A stretch of DNA of 64,000 bases from Nocardia tenerifensis NBRC 101015 (lineage in GTDB: Bacteria > Actinomycetota > Actinomycetes > Mycobacteriales > Mycobacteriaceae). The DNA is taken from contig NZ_BAGH01000613.1 of assembly GCF_000308715.1 (NCBI RefSeq), positions 1 to 64,000 on the forward strand, given 5' to 3'. Within the stretch, counting starts at the first letter, position 1, and each line of letters starts with the position of its first letter. Made by a program: the position numbers and the translations under genes. The notes beneath the pieces were generated by a model. The model had not been told where the DNA came from. It saw only the letters and a program-made list of their open reading frames with translations, and made no database searches. Shown here one piece after another: positions 50,972 to 59,803 of the stretch.

Positions 50972-52131
50972 CAGGACACTCCTTGCAGCCGTTCCGAATC
51001 CAGGTACCCGAACACGAGCTCACCGACCTGCGGGCCCGGCTGCGCGCCACCAGGTGGGCCGAGCGCGAGACCGTCGACGACTGGTCCCAAGGCGTGCCCC
51101 TGGCGTACCTACAAGAGCTGTGCGCCTACTGGGCCGACGAATACGACTGGCGCGCCACCGAAGCGCGCCTGAACGCCCTGCCGAACCTGCGCACCGAGAT
51201 CGAAGGACTCGGCCTCCACTTCCTGCACGTGCGCTCGCCCGAACCCGACGCGCTCCCGCTCGTCCTCACGCACGGCTGGCCCGGCTCGATCATCGAGTTC
51301 GGCAAGGTGATCGGACCGCTCACCGACCCCGCGGCCCACGGCGGCGACCCGGCCGACGCGTTCCATCTGGTCTGCCCGTCGCTACCCGGTTACGGCTTCA
51401 GCGACCGGCCGAGCGAACCGGGCTGGGGCCTAGACCGCATCGCCGCGGCGTGGGCCGAGTTGATGACGCGGCTCGGGTACCGGCGCTACGGCGCGGCCGG
51501 CGGCGACTGGGGTACCAGCGTCTCCACCCGGCTCGCCCAGCGCTATCCCGAGCAGGTCGCCGGGATCCACCTCGTGCCGCCGCTCGCGCCGCCCGACCCC
51601 GCGACCTTCGACGACCTCACCGAACAGGAGCGGGCCGCGCTCCGCACGCTCGAGTCGGCGGGCCGGTGGGAGTCCGGGTACTCGCGGATGCACGCCACGC
51701 GGCCGCAGACCGTGGGCTACGGACTCGTGGACTCCCCGGCCGCCTTGTGCGCGTGGATCATCGAGAAGTTCTGGTCGTGGACCGACTGCGACGGGCACCC
51801 GGAGAACGTGCTCTCCCGTGACGAACTGCTCGACAACCTCATGCTCTACTGGCTGCCTGGCACCGGCGCGTCCGCGGCCCGGCTGTACTGGGAGAGCATC
51901 GCGCAGGTAGACGAGTGGATCAACGGGACGGTGCGCGACACCGTGGACGTGCCGACCGGCTGCTCGATCTTCCCCAAGGAGATACAGCGACCCTCCAGAC
52001 GTTGGGCCGCACGGCGTTTCACCGATATTCGGTACTGGAGCGAACCCATGCGCGGGGGGCACTTCGCGGCGTTCGAACAGCCGGAGTTGTTCGTTGATGA
52101 TGTACGGGCGTTCTTCCGGCTGGTGCGCTGA
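50968..52131 (+). CDS. Epoxide hydrolase (EHN type)
   Basis: A 387-residue epoxide hydrolase. An N-terminal EHN domain (FRIQVPEHELTDLRARLRAT) leads to an alpha/beta fold with HGWPGS oxyanion motif, AGGDWGTSVS with the nucleophile Asp, and late MRGGHFAAFEQPE with the catalytic His. It opens epoxides to diols. GTG 50968 overlaps the kinase stop, so both genes share a transcript. The 356 bp after it (52132-52487) contain AT-richer sequence and no gene I can support. Confidence 0.93.
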   Translation: MTGHSLQPFRIQVPEHELTDLRARLRATRWAERETVDDWSQGVPLAYLQELCAYWADEYDWRATEARLNALPNLRTEIEGLGLHFLHVRSPEPDALPLVLTHGWPGSIIEFGKVIGPLTDPAAHGGDPADAFHLVCPSLPGYGFSDRPSEPGWGLDRIAAAWAELMTRLGYRRYGAAGGDWGTSVSTRLAQRYPEQVAGIHLVPPLAPPDPATFDDLTEQERAALRTLESAGRWESGYSRMHATRPQTVGYGLVDSPAALCAWIIEKFWSWTDCDGHPENVLSRDELLDNLMLYWLPGTGASAARLYWESIAQVDEWINGTVRDTVDVPTGCSIFPKEIQRPSRRWAARRFTDIRYWSEPMRGGHFAAFEQPELFVDDVRAFFRLVR

Positions 52132-52487
52132 AGTGCCCTCTGCTTCTATGCAGCTGTTCTGTGTGGGTGACGTGTGGTCTTTAGTGGACCACCGAATAGC
52201 ATTGAATGCATATATACGCACGTCTAGGTACCTCAATGTTTTATTGTAGAGACGGGCCGAGGACGTGGATCGACAACGCTCCGTTGAAGACTCCACCCGC
52301 ACCCCTACTCTCCCGAACCAGACACCAACTCTTCCAACATAATCCACTGCCCTACCCCGCTACGCTTCCGACGCGCGGCTTCGAGCAGGCGGTCGCCACA
52401 TGTTGCCCCTCCCCCAATTCGCCCACCGCACAACCCCACTGAACCGCCATTCGCTCAATGATGCTGAGGTGAACTAACCTTCAACCG

Positions 52488-53204
52488 GTGCTTGGACATT
52501 CTCATGCGACCAGTGGCGCTTTGGCCTGGTCGGGGGCGGCAGCGGCGCTGCCCGTGGCGATCTTGACCTACCCGACGATCCAAGGTGTATCAGGACATCT
52601 CGGCCCCGTCGACCTGATCCTCGGAACGTTTCTGACGGCGGGTGCGGCGCTGTTGCCGGACGCCGATCACCCCGAGGGCACGATCGCCCACGTGCTCGGC
52701 CCGGTGTCCTACACCCTCTGCAAGCTGATCTCGTGGATCTCGGGCGGGCACCGACACGCCACACACTCGTTCGCGTTCGTGGCCGCCGTCGCGTACGGCA
52801 CCTGGGCCGGCGAGCACTGGATCGGGCGCTGGTTCACCCTCGGACTCGTCTTCTTCCTGCTCGCACTGGCCGTACGGGCGCTGCACCTCTGCCCGCCCGG
52901 CGACGGCGTCAAGGCGTGGGGCACGATCGTGGTGCTCGCGGTCGCGGGGACCTTCGCCATGGATCACTGGATCTCCGACAAGCCGGTCTGGCTGCCGTTC
53001 TCCGTCGGCCTGGGCGCCCTCGTGCACCTGGTCGGCGACTGCCTCACCGACCGCGGCTGCCGGCTGTTCTGGCCGTTCAAGCTGCGCACCAGGGTGCCGA
53101 TCATCGATCGCACGGGGAACAAGCTCGAAACCTGGGTCCTGTCACCGCTGTTCGTGCTCGGCACGCTCGCGGTGCTGTGGTACTCGCTCACGCATCAGCC
53201 GTAA
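52488..53204 (+). CDS. Membrane metal-dependent hydrolase (YdjM-like)
   Basis: A 238-residue integral membrane protein. HSHATSGALAW at the start, LLPDADHPEG and GGHRHATHSF supply His/Asp residues of the metal site of the YdjM/DUF457 family; four or five membrane segments follow (LGLVFFLLALAVRALHLCPP). Family members are inner-membrane hydrolases, some induced in the SOS response. GTG 52488 lies seven bases after TAACCT, a leaderless start. The 476 bp after it (53205-53680) contain no supportable gene. Confidence 0.85.
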   Translation: MLGHSHATSGALAWSGAAAALPVAILTYPTIQGVSGHLGPVDLILGTFLTAGAALLPDADHPEGTIAHVLGPVSYTLCKLISWISGGHRHATHSFAFVAAVAYGTWAGEHWIGRWFTLGLVFFLLALAVRALHLCPPGDGVKAWGTIVVLAVAGTFAMDHWISDKPVWLPFSVGLGALVHLVGDCLTDRGCRLFWPFKLRTRVPIIDRTGNKLETWVLSPLFVLGTLAVLWYSLTHQP

Positions 53205-53680
53205 TCGGCTGCGCGGCTGCATATTCGACGGTAGGTGGCCCCGTCGTCTCATGCCGTACGTGTTCAGCAGCGGCCCGGAGCCGAAACCGACCGCGCCAGC
53301 GGCAAGCCGCTGCCCGGGCAGGCCCTTCCTCCTCCGGTGTACCCCGCGCATGGAATCGTCAGTGCTTCGGTGCGCGTCGGGTGTCTGCGGGCTCCTCCCC
53401 TGTGTGCTTGCCGGCACCCGACGCGTCCCCTGGGCTCTATGCGATCTTTAGAACCGAGTGGCTGTTTGTCGAGAGATGCAACATAAAGGATAGTCATAGT
53501 TAGATGCGCATATCTACGTAAGGCCATGTTATTTTTCTCAAGTTGGACCAGAATCATCCCGTTGATGGCTAAACACCTCGAATCGACTGAACCCCACCCG
53601 ATCACTTGTTCCGGCACCCGCAATCGTTCCCCTACCCCAGTTCCGCCAGGATCACCCACTCCCCGGCGCTACCCTGAGGC

Positions 53681-54685
53681 GTGCCCTCCACGATGAACCC
53701 GCACCGCTGGACACCTCCGCCCGCTCCCCCGCGTGCGCGCCGAACCCGCAGTACCCCACCGCTTCCCGCCCTCACCCGGCTCGAACTGCCGGGCACGGGC
53801 CCCGAAGACGTCGTGCTCGCACCCGACGGACGACTGATCGTGGGCGTCGCCGACGGCGCGATCCTCAGCATTGATCCCGCCACGGGTGACACCCGGCAGC
53901 TCGCGAATACGGGCGGGCGTCCCCTCGGTTTGCACGCCGACCCTGACGGCACCCTCTTGATCTGCGATTTCGAGCGTGGCCTGCTACAGCTGAGGCCCGG
54001 AAGCGCGCTGGAGGTGCTCGTCGACGAGGTCGGCGGCAAGCGACTCCCCTTCGCCAGCAACGTCGTTCGCGACACGGACGGCACCGTCTACTTCTCGTCC
54101 TCGACGAGCCGCTACTCCCTGGCCGAGTACATGGGTGACCTGCTCGAGCATTCCGGCACCGGCCGGCTGTTCCGGCGCGACCCCTCCGGCGAGGTCGAGA
54201 CACTGCTCGACAACCTGCATTTCGCGAACGGCGTGGTGCTCGCGCCGGACCGCTCGTGTGTGCTCGTCGCCGAGACCGGCGGCTATCGGGTGTCGCGCTA
54301 TTGGCTGACGGGTCCGAAGGCGGGTACGCGCGACTTCCTGATCGAGAATCTGCCCGGGTTCCCGGACAATATGGCGCTCGGGAGCGACGGGCTGGTTTGG
54401 ATCACGTTGCCGACGGCGCGAAATCCGTTGCTGGACCGGCTGCTTCCGCTGCCGGGCATGCTGCGGCGCCTGGTGTGGATGCTGCCGGAGTGGCTGCGGC
54501 CGAAGCCGGCGAAGACAGTTTGGGTGCTGGCGGTCGATTTCGAGGGCACCGTGGTGCACGACTTGCAGACCGAGGGCACGAATTTCGCCATGGTCACCGG
54601 CGTCGTGGAGCGGGACGGGGTGCTGTATCTGGGGAGTCTCACGGAGTCGGCGGTGGGTGTCAGTAGGGTGCCACAAACTTCCTGA
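53681..54685 (+). CDS. SMP-30/strictosidine-synthase-like beta-propeller
   Basis: A 334-residue six-bladed propeller protein: GPEDVVLAPDGRLIVGVADG, LGLHADPDGTLLICDFERGL, FASNVVRDTDGTVYFSSSTS, FANGVVLAPDRSCVLVAET, FPDNMALGSDGLVWITLPTA. These repeated blades and Asn/Glu positions match the strictosidine synthase/gluconolactonase superfamily, which includes lactonases and phosphotriesterases. GTG start five bases after TACCCT. Substrate unknown. Confidence 0.88.
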   Translation: MPSTMNPHRWTPPPAPPRARRTRSTPPLPALTRLELPGTGPEDVVLAPDGRLIVGVADGAILSIDPATGDTRQLANTGGRPLGLHADPDGTLLICDFERGLLQLRPGSALEVLVDEVGGKRLPFASNVVRDTDGTVYFSSSTSRYSLAEYMGDLLEHSGTGRLFRRDPSGEVETLLDNLHFANGVVLAPDRSCVLVAETGGYRVSRYWLTGPKAGTRDFLIENLPGFPDNMALGSDGLVWITLPTARNPLLDRLLPLPGMLRRLVWMLPEWLRPKPAKTVWVLAVDFEGTVVHDLQTEGTNFAMVTGVVERDGVLYLGSLTESAVGVSRVPQTS

Positions 54686-54708
54686 GCGGGGGTTCGTCGG
54701 CGAGACGG

Positions 54709-54734
54709 TTTCAGTGCACGTTTGTACACTGAAA
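54709..54734. promoter_or_regulatory. 26-bp palindrome over the promoter of the PGAP1-like gene
   Basis: TTTCAGTG (54709-54716) and CACTGAAA (54727-54734) are perfect arms, and the inner bases continue the symmetry with one mismatch. TACACT (54725-54730), the likely -10, lies within the right half, six bases before the ATG, so a bound regulator would occlude the promoter. No regulator gene is adjacent. Confidence 0.65.
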
Positions 54735-54736
54735 TC

Positions 54737-55990
54737 ATGACGGAGCAGACGCACCAGCGAAAGGCCGAGGTCCGGGCGCTCGCGCGGTTGGCGGGCGACG
54801 AGCTCGGCGGTGCGGTGAACGGGATCGCGTCGGTGCATCGGGCGATCGCGGGTCGGGTTTTCGCGGCGGTGCGGCTGGGGGTCGGTCCGGCCGCGGCGCC
54901 GGTGGAGGCGGTGCACGACGTGATCACCGACGGCGTGTATCGGATCGTGAGCGGCACGGCGGTGGCGGCGGGCCGGTTGGCGGAGCGGACGGTGGATCTG
55001 CCTGGCGCGCAACCGCCTTCGCGGACGGTGTTCGGGGCGGGTTTCCTGGGTGCGTTGCAGGGGTTGATCGGTGACGATCTCGAGGACTCGCGACCCGTTC
55101 TCGCGGGGCCGATGACGTTTCGGGTGGGCGGGAATCCCGTTGCGCCGGAACGGATCGGGGACGCTGTCGCGCGGCCGAGTCGTCGGCTGGTGGTGTTTCT
55201 GCACGGGTTGGTGGAGACCGAGCATGCGTGGGGTCTGGGTGGGCGGACGACCTATGCCGAGGGGATCGAGCAGGATCTCGGCTACAGCACCGTGCAGGTG
55301 CGGTACAACAGCGGGCTGCACATCTCCGAGAACGCGCGTCAGCTCAGTGCGTTGCTGGAGCGGTTGGTGCGGCACTGGCCGGTGGAGGTCGAGCAGTTGT
55401 CGCTGGTGGGGCATTCGATGGGCGGGTTGATCGCGCGCGGTGCGTGTTTCGAGGCGAGCGAGTCGGGGGCGGTGTGGGTGGGCAAGGTTCGGCATCTGGT
55501 GTGTCTCGGGTCGCCGCATCTGGGTGCGCCGCTGGAGCAGTTGGTGCATTACGCGTCGGCCGCGCTGGTGCGGGTTCCGGAGACGCGGCCGTTCGGGCGC
55601 CTGCTGCGGCGGCGTAGTGCGGGGATCCGGGATCTGCGGCAGGGCTCGCTGGTGGACGAGGATTGGCGCGACGCGGACACGGATGCGTTGACGCGCCGGG
55701 CTATTCGCGAGATCCCGCTGTTGGAGGGGGCCGCGCATTACTTCGTCACGGCCTGCGTCACGCGCAGTCCGAGTCATCCGCTGGGCCGCATCATCGGGGA
55801 CGGGCTGGTTCTCACTCCCAGCGCTTCGGGCCGGAATCGCGCTCGCCGCATAGGTTTCGAAGATTCCAACGGTCTGCATGTCCCGGCGGCCAACCACTTC
55901 ACGTTGCTCAATCACTACGCCGTGTATGAGCGTCTTTGCCAGTGGCTCAGCACCTCTCCCGAAGCCGCCATCGAGCAGGTGGCCGAGTAA
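54737..55990 (+). CDS. PGAP1-like alpha/beta hydrolase (lipase/esterase)
   Basis: A 417-residue hydrolase. The N-terminal 130 residues are helical and lack a signal peptide. The catalytic domain begins FLHGLVETEHAWGLGG; the nucleophile elbow is LVGHSMGGLIARGA. The LGSPHLGAPLEQLVHY block is typical of PGAP1-like esterases and lipases, and NHFTLLNH carries the His. It likely acts on lipids. Leaderless ATG at 54737. Confidence 0.88.
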   Translation: MTEQTHQRKAEVRALARLAGDELGGAVNGIASVHRAIAGRVFAAVRLGVGPAAAPVEAVHDVITDGVYRIVSGTAVAAGRLAERTVDLPGAQPPSRTVFGAGFLGALQGLIGDDLEDSRPVLAGPMTFRVGGNPVAPERIGDAVARPSRRLVVFLHGLVETEHAWGLGGRTTYAEGIEQDLGYSTVQVRYNSGLHISENARQLSALLERLVRHWPVEVEQLSLVGHSMGGLIARGACFEASESGAVWVGKVRHLVCLGSPHLGAPLEQLVHYASAALVRVPETRPFGRLLRRRSAGIRDLRQGSLVDEDWRDADTDALTRRAIREIPLLEGAAHYFVTACVTRSPSHPLGRIIGDGLVLTPSASGRNRARRIGFEDSNGLHVPAANHFTLLNHYAVYERLCQWLSTSPEAAIEQVAE

Positions 55991-56079
55991 AACCTCACGG
56001 CTCGCGCGGTCAAGACCACCGGGAAGCGCCCAGACGTGCGAGCCTGCCTCGCGCGGCGCCGTTGCCGCGCGTGATCAGG

Positions 56080-57171
56080 TCAGAGCAGGTGTTCGGGGTC
56101 GGCGTCGGCTTCCAGGCGGACGTCGGCGGTGAACAGGGTCTCCACGTCGGGGTCGTCGGTGTGGGCGGCGTAGAGCAGCAGGCAGCCGCGGATACCGTCG
56201 AGGAGGTCTTCGAGGAGGTCGAGCGCTGGGCGGGCGGGGTCGAGGCGGCTGATCCGGAAGCCGGCGAGCATGGCCTCGCGGGTGTCCGGGTCGACTTCGT
56301 ATCGGCGGGCCTGCTCCTCGATCTCGGCGACGCGGCCGACCACGGCCCAGGGTGCGGGTACGCGTCCCTCGTGCACGGCCATGGCCTCGGCGATGAGGTC
56401 GACGACGACCTCGGTGGGGCTCTCCCCCGAGTCCAGGCGTTCCAGTACCAGCGTGGGGGTTTCGACCTGGAGGGCCTCGATGTCGTCGGCTTCCACGACG
56501 ACCTCGGTGCACGGCACGCCCGCCATCTCGCCGGCGACCTCGGCGGCGGCGAGCAGCCAGTGTGCGGCGGCGACGGAGGCGGAGGCGGGGTCGAGTTCGG
56601 TGAACAGTTCGATGGAGCCGAGCGGGTCGGCGCGTAAGAGGTCGTCGGCGGCCTGTACCTGGGCCGGGGAGACGTCGGGGCGGGACAGTTCGACGGCTTG
56701 GCGGGCGCGGCCGGACAGGTCGCCGCGTTCGGCGGATTCGATGGCGGCCTGTTCGGCGCTGACCTCGGCGGCGATGGTGTCGCGCAGGGCGAGGTCGTCG
56801 ATGTCGTAGAGGGTGCGGCCGACGCGGTGCGCGGATTCGACGACGCCGCTGTAGGAGACGACGAGTCCTTCGTCGGAGGGCAGGTTGGGGCTGCGCAGGC
56901 CGGCCTCGACCTCTTTGAAGTTGCGGCGTTCCTCGGCGCGGCGCCAGGCTTCGCTGTTGGGGATGTCGGGGTCGCCCGCGGCGCTGGCCGGGTGGGTGTA
57001 GGTGCGCCAGTGGAACCGCGACAGGGTGGTCAGGTTCGACGCCAGATTGGTTGCCTGGTCTCGGGTTACCGTGCTGGGCAGCGTAGCAACCGTCTGGGCT
57101 AGGTCACCGCGTCCGGTCGCCCAGATGGCGACAAGCACGTTGTGGTCGGCGTCGAATGCGTATCGGGTCAC
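56080..57171 (-). CDS. Conserved-looking hypothetical protein
   Basis: A 363-residue acidic protein with many Asp/Glu/Ala, no membrane segment and no signal peptide. It starts TRYAFDADHNVLVAIWATGR and contains VVVEADDIEALQVETPTLVL and LDLLEDLLDGIRGCLLLYAA. Predicted largely helical. I do not recognise a family. GTG 57171 is preferred since upstream residues look non-coding. Confidence 0.7.
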   Translation of the reverse strand: MTRYAFDADHNVLVAIWATGRGDLAQTVATLPSTVTRDQATNLASNLTTLSRFHWRTYTHPASAAGDPDIPNSEAWRRAEERRNFKEVEAGLRSPNLPSDEGLVVSYSGVVESAHRVGRTLYDIDDLALRDTIAAEVSAEQAAIESAERGDLSGRARQAVELSRPDVSPAQVQAADDLLRADPLGSIELFTELDPASASVAAAHWLLAAAEVAGEMAGVPCTEVVVEADDIEALQVETPTLVLERLDSGESPTEVVVDLIAEAMAVHEGRVPAPWAVVGRVAEIEEQARRYEVDPDTREAMLAGFRISRLDPARPALDLLEDLLDGIRGCLLLYAAHTDDPDVETLFTADVRLEADADPEHLL

Positions 57172-57303
57172 CCGGCAAGTCTGGTCTATTCCGGCGCGAT
57201 TCGCGCGGTCAATCCGCTCCATTGGCCGCACTACGTAACATGGCAGGCTGGTAAAGCCCTACGCGTTGGCGTCTTGCCGGGTGGGCAGGAGAGGATGGAC
57301 GGC

Positions 57304-58113
57304 ATGAACCTCGACCATGGTGATCCCGGCGACGCTCCGTCGATTCCGCAGCCGACCGCGCCGGTGGCGAATCCGGCTCGTCCGTCGGCGGCCGAGGAGG
57401 CGAGAACGGTTGCGGCGTCGACGAATACCGCGACGCTGGCGAGTTTGAGCGAGGACGGGACGCCGTGGGCGTCGTTCGTGACGTATGGGCTCCTGGACGG
57501 GCAGCCGGTGCTGTGTGTGTCGCGGATGGCCGAGCACGGGCGGAATCTGGCCGATGATCCGCGGGCGAGTCTGGCGATCGTCGCGCCGGACCTGCCGGCC
57601 GATCCGTTGGCTGGGACGAGGATCACGCTGGCGGGTGTGGTGGAGCGGCCGGTGGGTGCGGAGGTCGAGGCGGCGCGGGAGGCGCATCTGGCGGCGGTGC
57701 CCGCGGCGAAGTTCTACATCGACTACAACGATTTCTCGGTGTGGGTGTTGCGGGTTCGGCGTGTGCGGTGGGTCGGTGGGTACGGGCGGATGGATTCGGC
57801 GACCGCGGAGCAGTACGCGGCGACGACGCCGGATCCGATCGTGCCGGTGGCGGCGGGGGCGATCAGTCATCTCAACGATGATCACGCGCCGGCGTTGCTG
57901 GCGATGGCGCAGGCGTTGGGCGGGTATCCGGACGCGACCGAGGCCAGTTGTGAGCGGGCCGATCGGTATGGGCTGGATCTACGGGTGGTGACGCCGCGCG
58001 GGGTGGCGCGGACGCGGGTGGGTTACGCGGCGCCGATCGGTGCGATCGATGAGTTGCGCGCGGCGACAGTGGAATTGGCGCGGCGGGCGCGGGGCATGAG
58101 TCAGACCTCGTAG
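57304..58113 (+). CDS. Pyridoxamine-phosphate-oxidase-like / DUF2470 protein
   Basis: A 269-residue protein with an N-terminal FMN-binding split-barrel domain (NTATLASLSEDGTPWASFVT, RMAEHGRNLADDPRASLAIV, FYIDYNDFSVWVLRVRRVRW) and a C-terminal DUF2470 domain (ISHLNDDHAPALLAMAQALG). This architecture resembles HugZ-type heme oxygenases, so heme degradation or flavin-dependent redox chemistry is possible. AGGAGAGG nine bases upstream supports ATG 57304 over 57295. Confidence 0.88.
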   Translation: MNLDHGDPGDAPSIPQPTAPVANPARPSAAEEARTVAASTNTATLASLSEDGTPWASFVTYGLLDGQPVLCVSRMAEHGRNLADDPRASLAIVAPDLPADPLAGTRITLAGVVERPVGAEVEAAREAHLAAVPAAKFYIDYNDFSVWVLRVRRVRWVGGYGRMDSATAEQYAATTPDPIVPVAAGAISHLNDDHAPALLAMAQALGGYPDATEASCERADRYGLDLRVVTPRGVARTRVGYAAPIGAIDELRAATVELARRARGMSQTS

Positions 58114-58487
58114 AGCTCGAGGGGCAGGTCGTCGGGGTCGAAGAAGAACGCCATGCGTTTGCCGGTGACCTCGTCGACGCGCAGTTCCTCGGTGCGGACG
58201 CCCTTGGCGGCGAGTTCGTGGAGGGTGGCGGCGACGTCGCGGACGGCGAAGGCCAGGTGCCGCAGGCCGGTGGCCTCGGGCCGGCTCGGGCGGTCGGGGG
58301 GTTCGGGGAAGGAGAACAGTTCGATTCTGGGGCCGCCGGGGACGGCCAGGTCGAGCTTGTAGGAGCGGCGGGTGGCGCGGTACTGCTCGGCGATGACGGG
58401 CAGGCCGAGCGTCTCGGTGTAGAACCTTTTGGGCCGCACATAGTCGGACGCGATGATCGCCACGTGGTGAATGCCTAGGAGTTCCAC
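58101..58487 (-). CDS. VOC family metalloprotein (YaeR-like)
   Basis: A 128-residue vicinal-oxygen-chelate protein with two beta-alpha-beta-beta-beta repeats. Metal ligands are visible as His in GIHHVAI, Glu in RIELFSF, His in LRHLAFAV and Glu in LELYEV. It resembles the glyoxalase-like YaeR group. Substrate unknown. TACGGT six bases before the GTG points to leaderless translation. Its 3' end overlaps the end of the convergent DUF2470 gene by 13 bases. Confidence 0.9.
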   Translation of the reverse strand: MELLGIHHVAIIASDYVRPKRFYTETLGLPVIAEQYRATRRSYKLDLAVPGGPRIELFSFPEPPDRPSRPEATGLRHLAFAVRDVAATLHELAAKGVRTEELRVDEVTGKRMAFFFDPDDLPLELYEV

Positions 58488-58535
58488 TCCGCGACCGTAG
58501 CGCAGTGGGTGCCGCGTGCCGTGCGGCTGTCGCGT

Positions 58536-59150
58536 TCAGCTGCGGGCGGGGACGGTGAGCATGGCGACGATCATGTCGGCGATCTCGGCGGTGTCGTGCG
58601 GGGTGGGTGTGCGCAGGCCGGCTTCGAGGGTGCGTTCGTAGTCGGCGATGAGGGCGAACATGACGGTGGTCATGGTCTCGAGGCGTTGGCGGCGTCGGCG
58701 CGGGGTGAGTTGGGGCAGGGCGGCGGCGAGGCGGGTGGCGATGATGCGCACGGCGGCGCGGTCGGTGCCGGCGAGGCGGCGGGGGTCGGCGATGACGGGG
58801 TGGGCGCGCACGACCTCGAGGAAGCGGCCGAAGTGGGTGACCTCGTCCCGGGTGATGAGTTCGAGGATCGGCGCGGCGAGCATGGTGACCAGGGTGGTGA
58901 TCTCGTGGGCGGTGCCGTCGTCCTCGTGGCGGGCGAGCAGGTGCAGGCGGCGTTCCTCTAGCCGGTTCATGCGCCGGTCGACGATCGCCTCGATCAGTCC
59001 GTGGCGGGAGTCGAAGTAGTAGTGCACGGCGGAGTTGTTGCGGTGGCCCGCGGCCGCGGCGATCTCGCGCAGCGGCACCTCGACCCCGCGTTCGGCGATG
59101 AGTCGCTCCCCCGCGTCGAGCAGGGACGCGCGCGAATCGGCGATGAGCAT
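58536..59150 (-). CDS. TetR-family regulator
   Basis: A 204-residue TetR protein: LLDAGERLIAERGVEVPLRE, IAAAAGHRNNSAVHYYFDSR (HTH, about 10-50). The NSAVHYYF variant is typical of a large actinobacterial TetR subgroup linked to VOC and LLM-type genes. Divergent from the VOC/LLM pair at 59228 onward. TACAGT six bases before the ATG indicates leaderless translation. A palindrome at 59184-59203 lies between. Confidence 0.92.
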   Translation of the reverse strand: MLIADSRASLLDAGERLIAERGVEVPLREIAAAAGHRNNSAVHYYFDSRHGLIEAIVDRRMNRLEERRLHLLARHEDDGTAHEITTLVTMLAAPILELITRDEVTHFGRFLEVVRAHPVIADPRRLAGTDRAAVRIIATRLAAALPQLTPRRRRQRLETMTTVMFALIADYERTLEAGLRTPTPHDTAEIADMIVAMLTVPARS

Positions 59151-59183
59151 GACTGGACTGTACTAAACCCCGGCCTTGACTGG

Positions 59184-59203
59184 ATTAAGCACACGTGTTT
59201 AGT
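59184..59203. promoter_or_regulatory. TetR operator between divergent genes
   Basis: TTAAGCACACGTGTTTAGTT is a near-palindrome around CACGTG-like sequence (12 of 16 central bases symmetric). ACTAAAC (59162-59168) and GTTTAGT (59197-59203) form a further perfect inverted repeat across the region. It is well placed to control both the TetR gene and the VOC/LLM genes. Confidence 0.55.
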
Positions 59204-59227
59204 TGAGGGCGTGGGAAGCGAGCGTCG

Positions 59228-59731
59228 ATGATCGCGCAGGGGCCGATCTTTCAGCTGTGCTGGGTGGTGCGGGACATGGCGGCGGCGCAGCGGCGGTTCG
59301 GCGAGCGCTACGGGGTGGCGAAGTGGTTCACGATTCCCGACGTGCACTTCGGGCCGCGGCTGTGCGAATTGCGCGGCGCGCCTGCTGATTACACGATCAC
59401 CGTCGGGATCGGTTATGCCGGTGGGCAACAGCTGGAGCTGATCGAGCCGCGCGGCGGGATCAGTTTGTACAGCGAGCATCTCGATCGGGTCGGGCCGGGA
59501 CTGCATCATGCGGCGTGGGTGCCGGAGGACTACGACGGGGCGCTCGACGAGGCGCGCGCAGCGGGGATCGAGATTCTGGCGCGGGGCGAATTCGAGGGTG
59601 TCGGAATGGAATTCGCTTACCTCGACGGCGGGCCGGTCGGGTCGTGCTTCGAGCTGATGCGGCTGTCCGACGAGATGAAGGCGATGTTCGACGCGCTGGT
59701 CCCGGAGGGCTTCGCGAATCCATGGCGATAG
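59228..59731 (+). CDS. VOC family protein (glyoxalase/bleomycin-resistance fold)
   Basis: A 167-residue VOC protein: FQLCWVVRDMAAAQRRFGER, GQQLELIEPRGGISLYSEHL, GLHHAAWVPEDYDGALDEAR, and a C-terminal CFELMRLSDEMKAMFDALVP. Metal-binding Glu/His positions are partly present. Followed after 72 bases by an F420-type oxidoreductase, with which it probably shares a transcript and TetR control. Substrate unknown. Confidence 0.88.
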   Translation: MIAQGPIFQLCWVVRDMAAAQRRFGERYGVAKWFTIPDVHFGPRLCELRGAPADYTITVGIGYAGGQQLELIEPRGGISLYSEHLDRVGPGLHHAAWVPEDYDGALDEARAAGIEILARGEFEGVGMEFAYLDGGPVGSCFELMRLSDEMKAMFDALVPEGFANPWR

Positions 59732-59803
59732 ATGTCCCGCGCGGTGCATCCGGGTGCCGCGCCGGGGCGCACACGGCGCTACGGCGTCAGAAAGGCGACT
59801 GAT

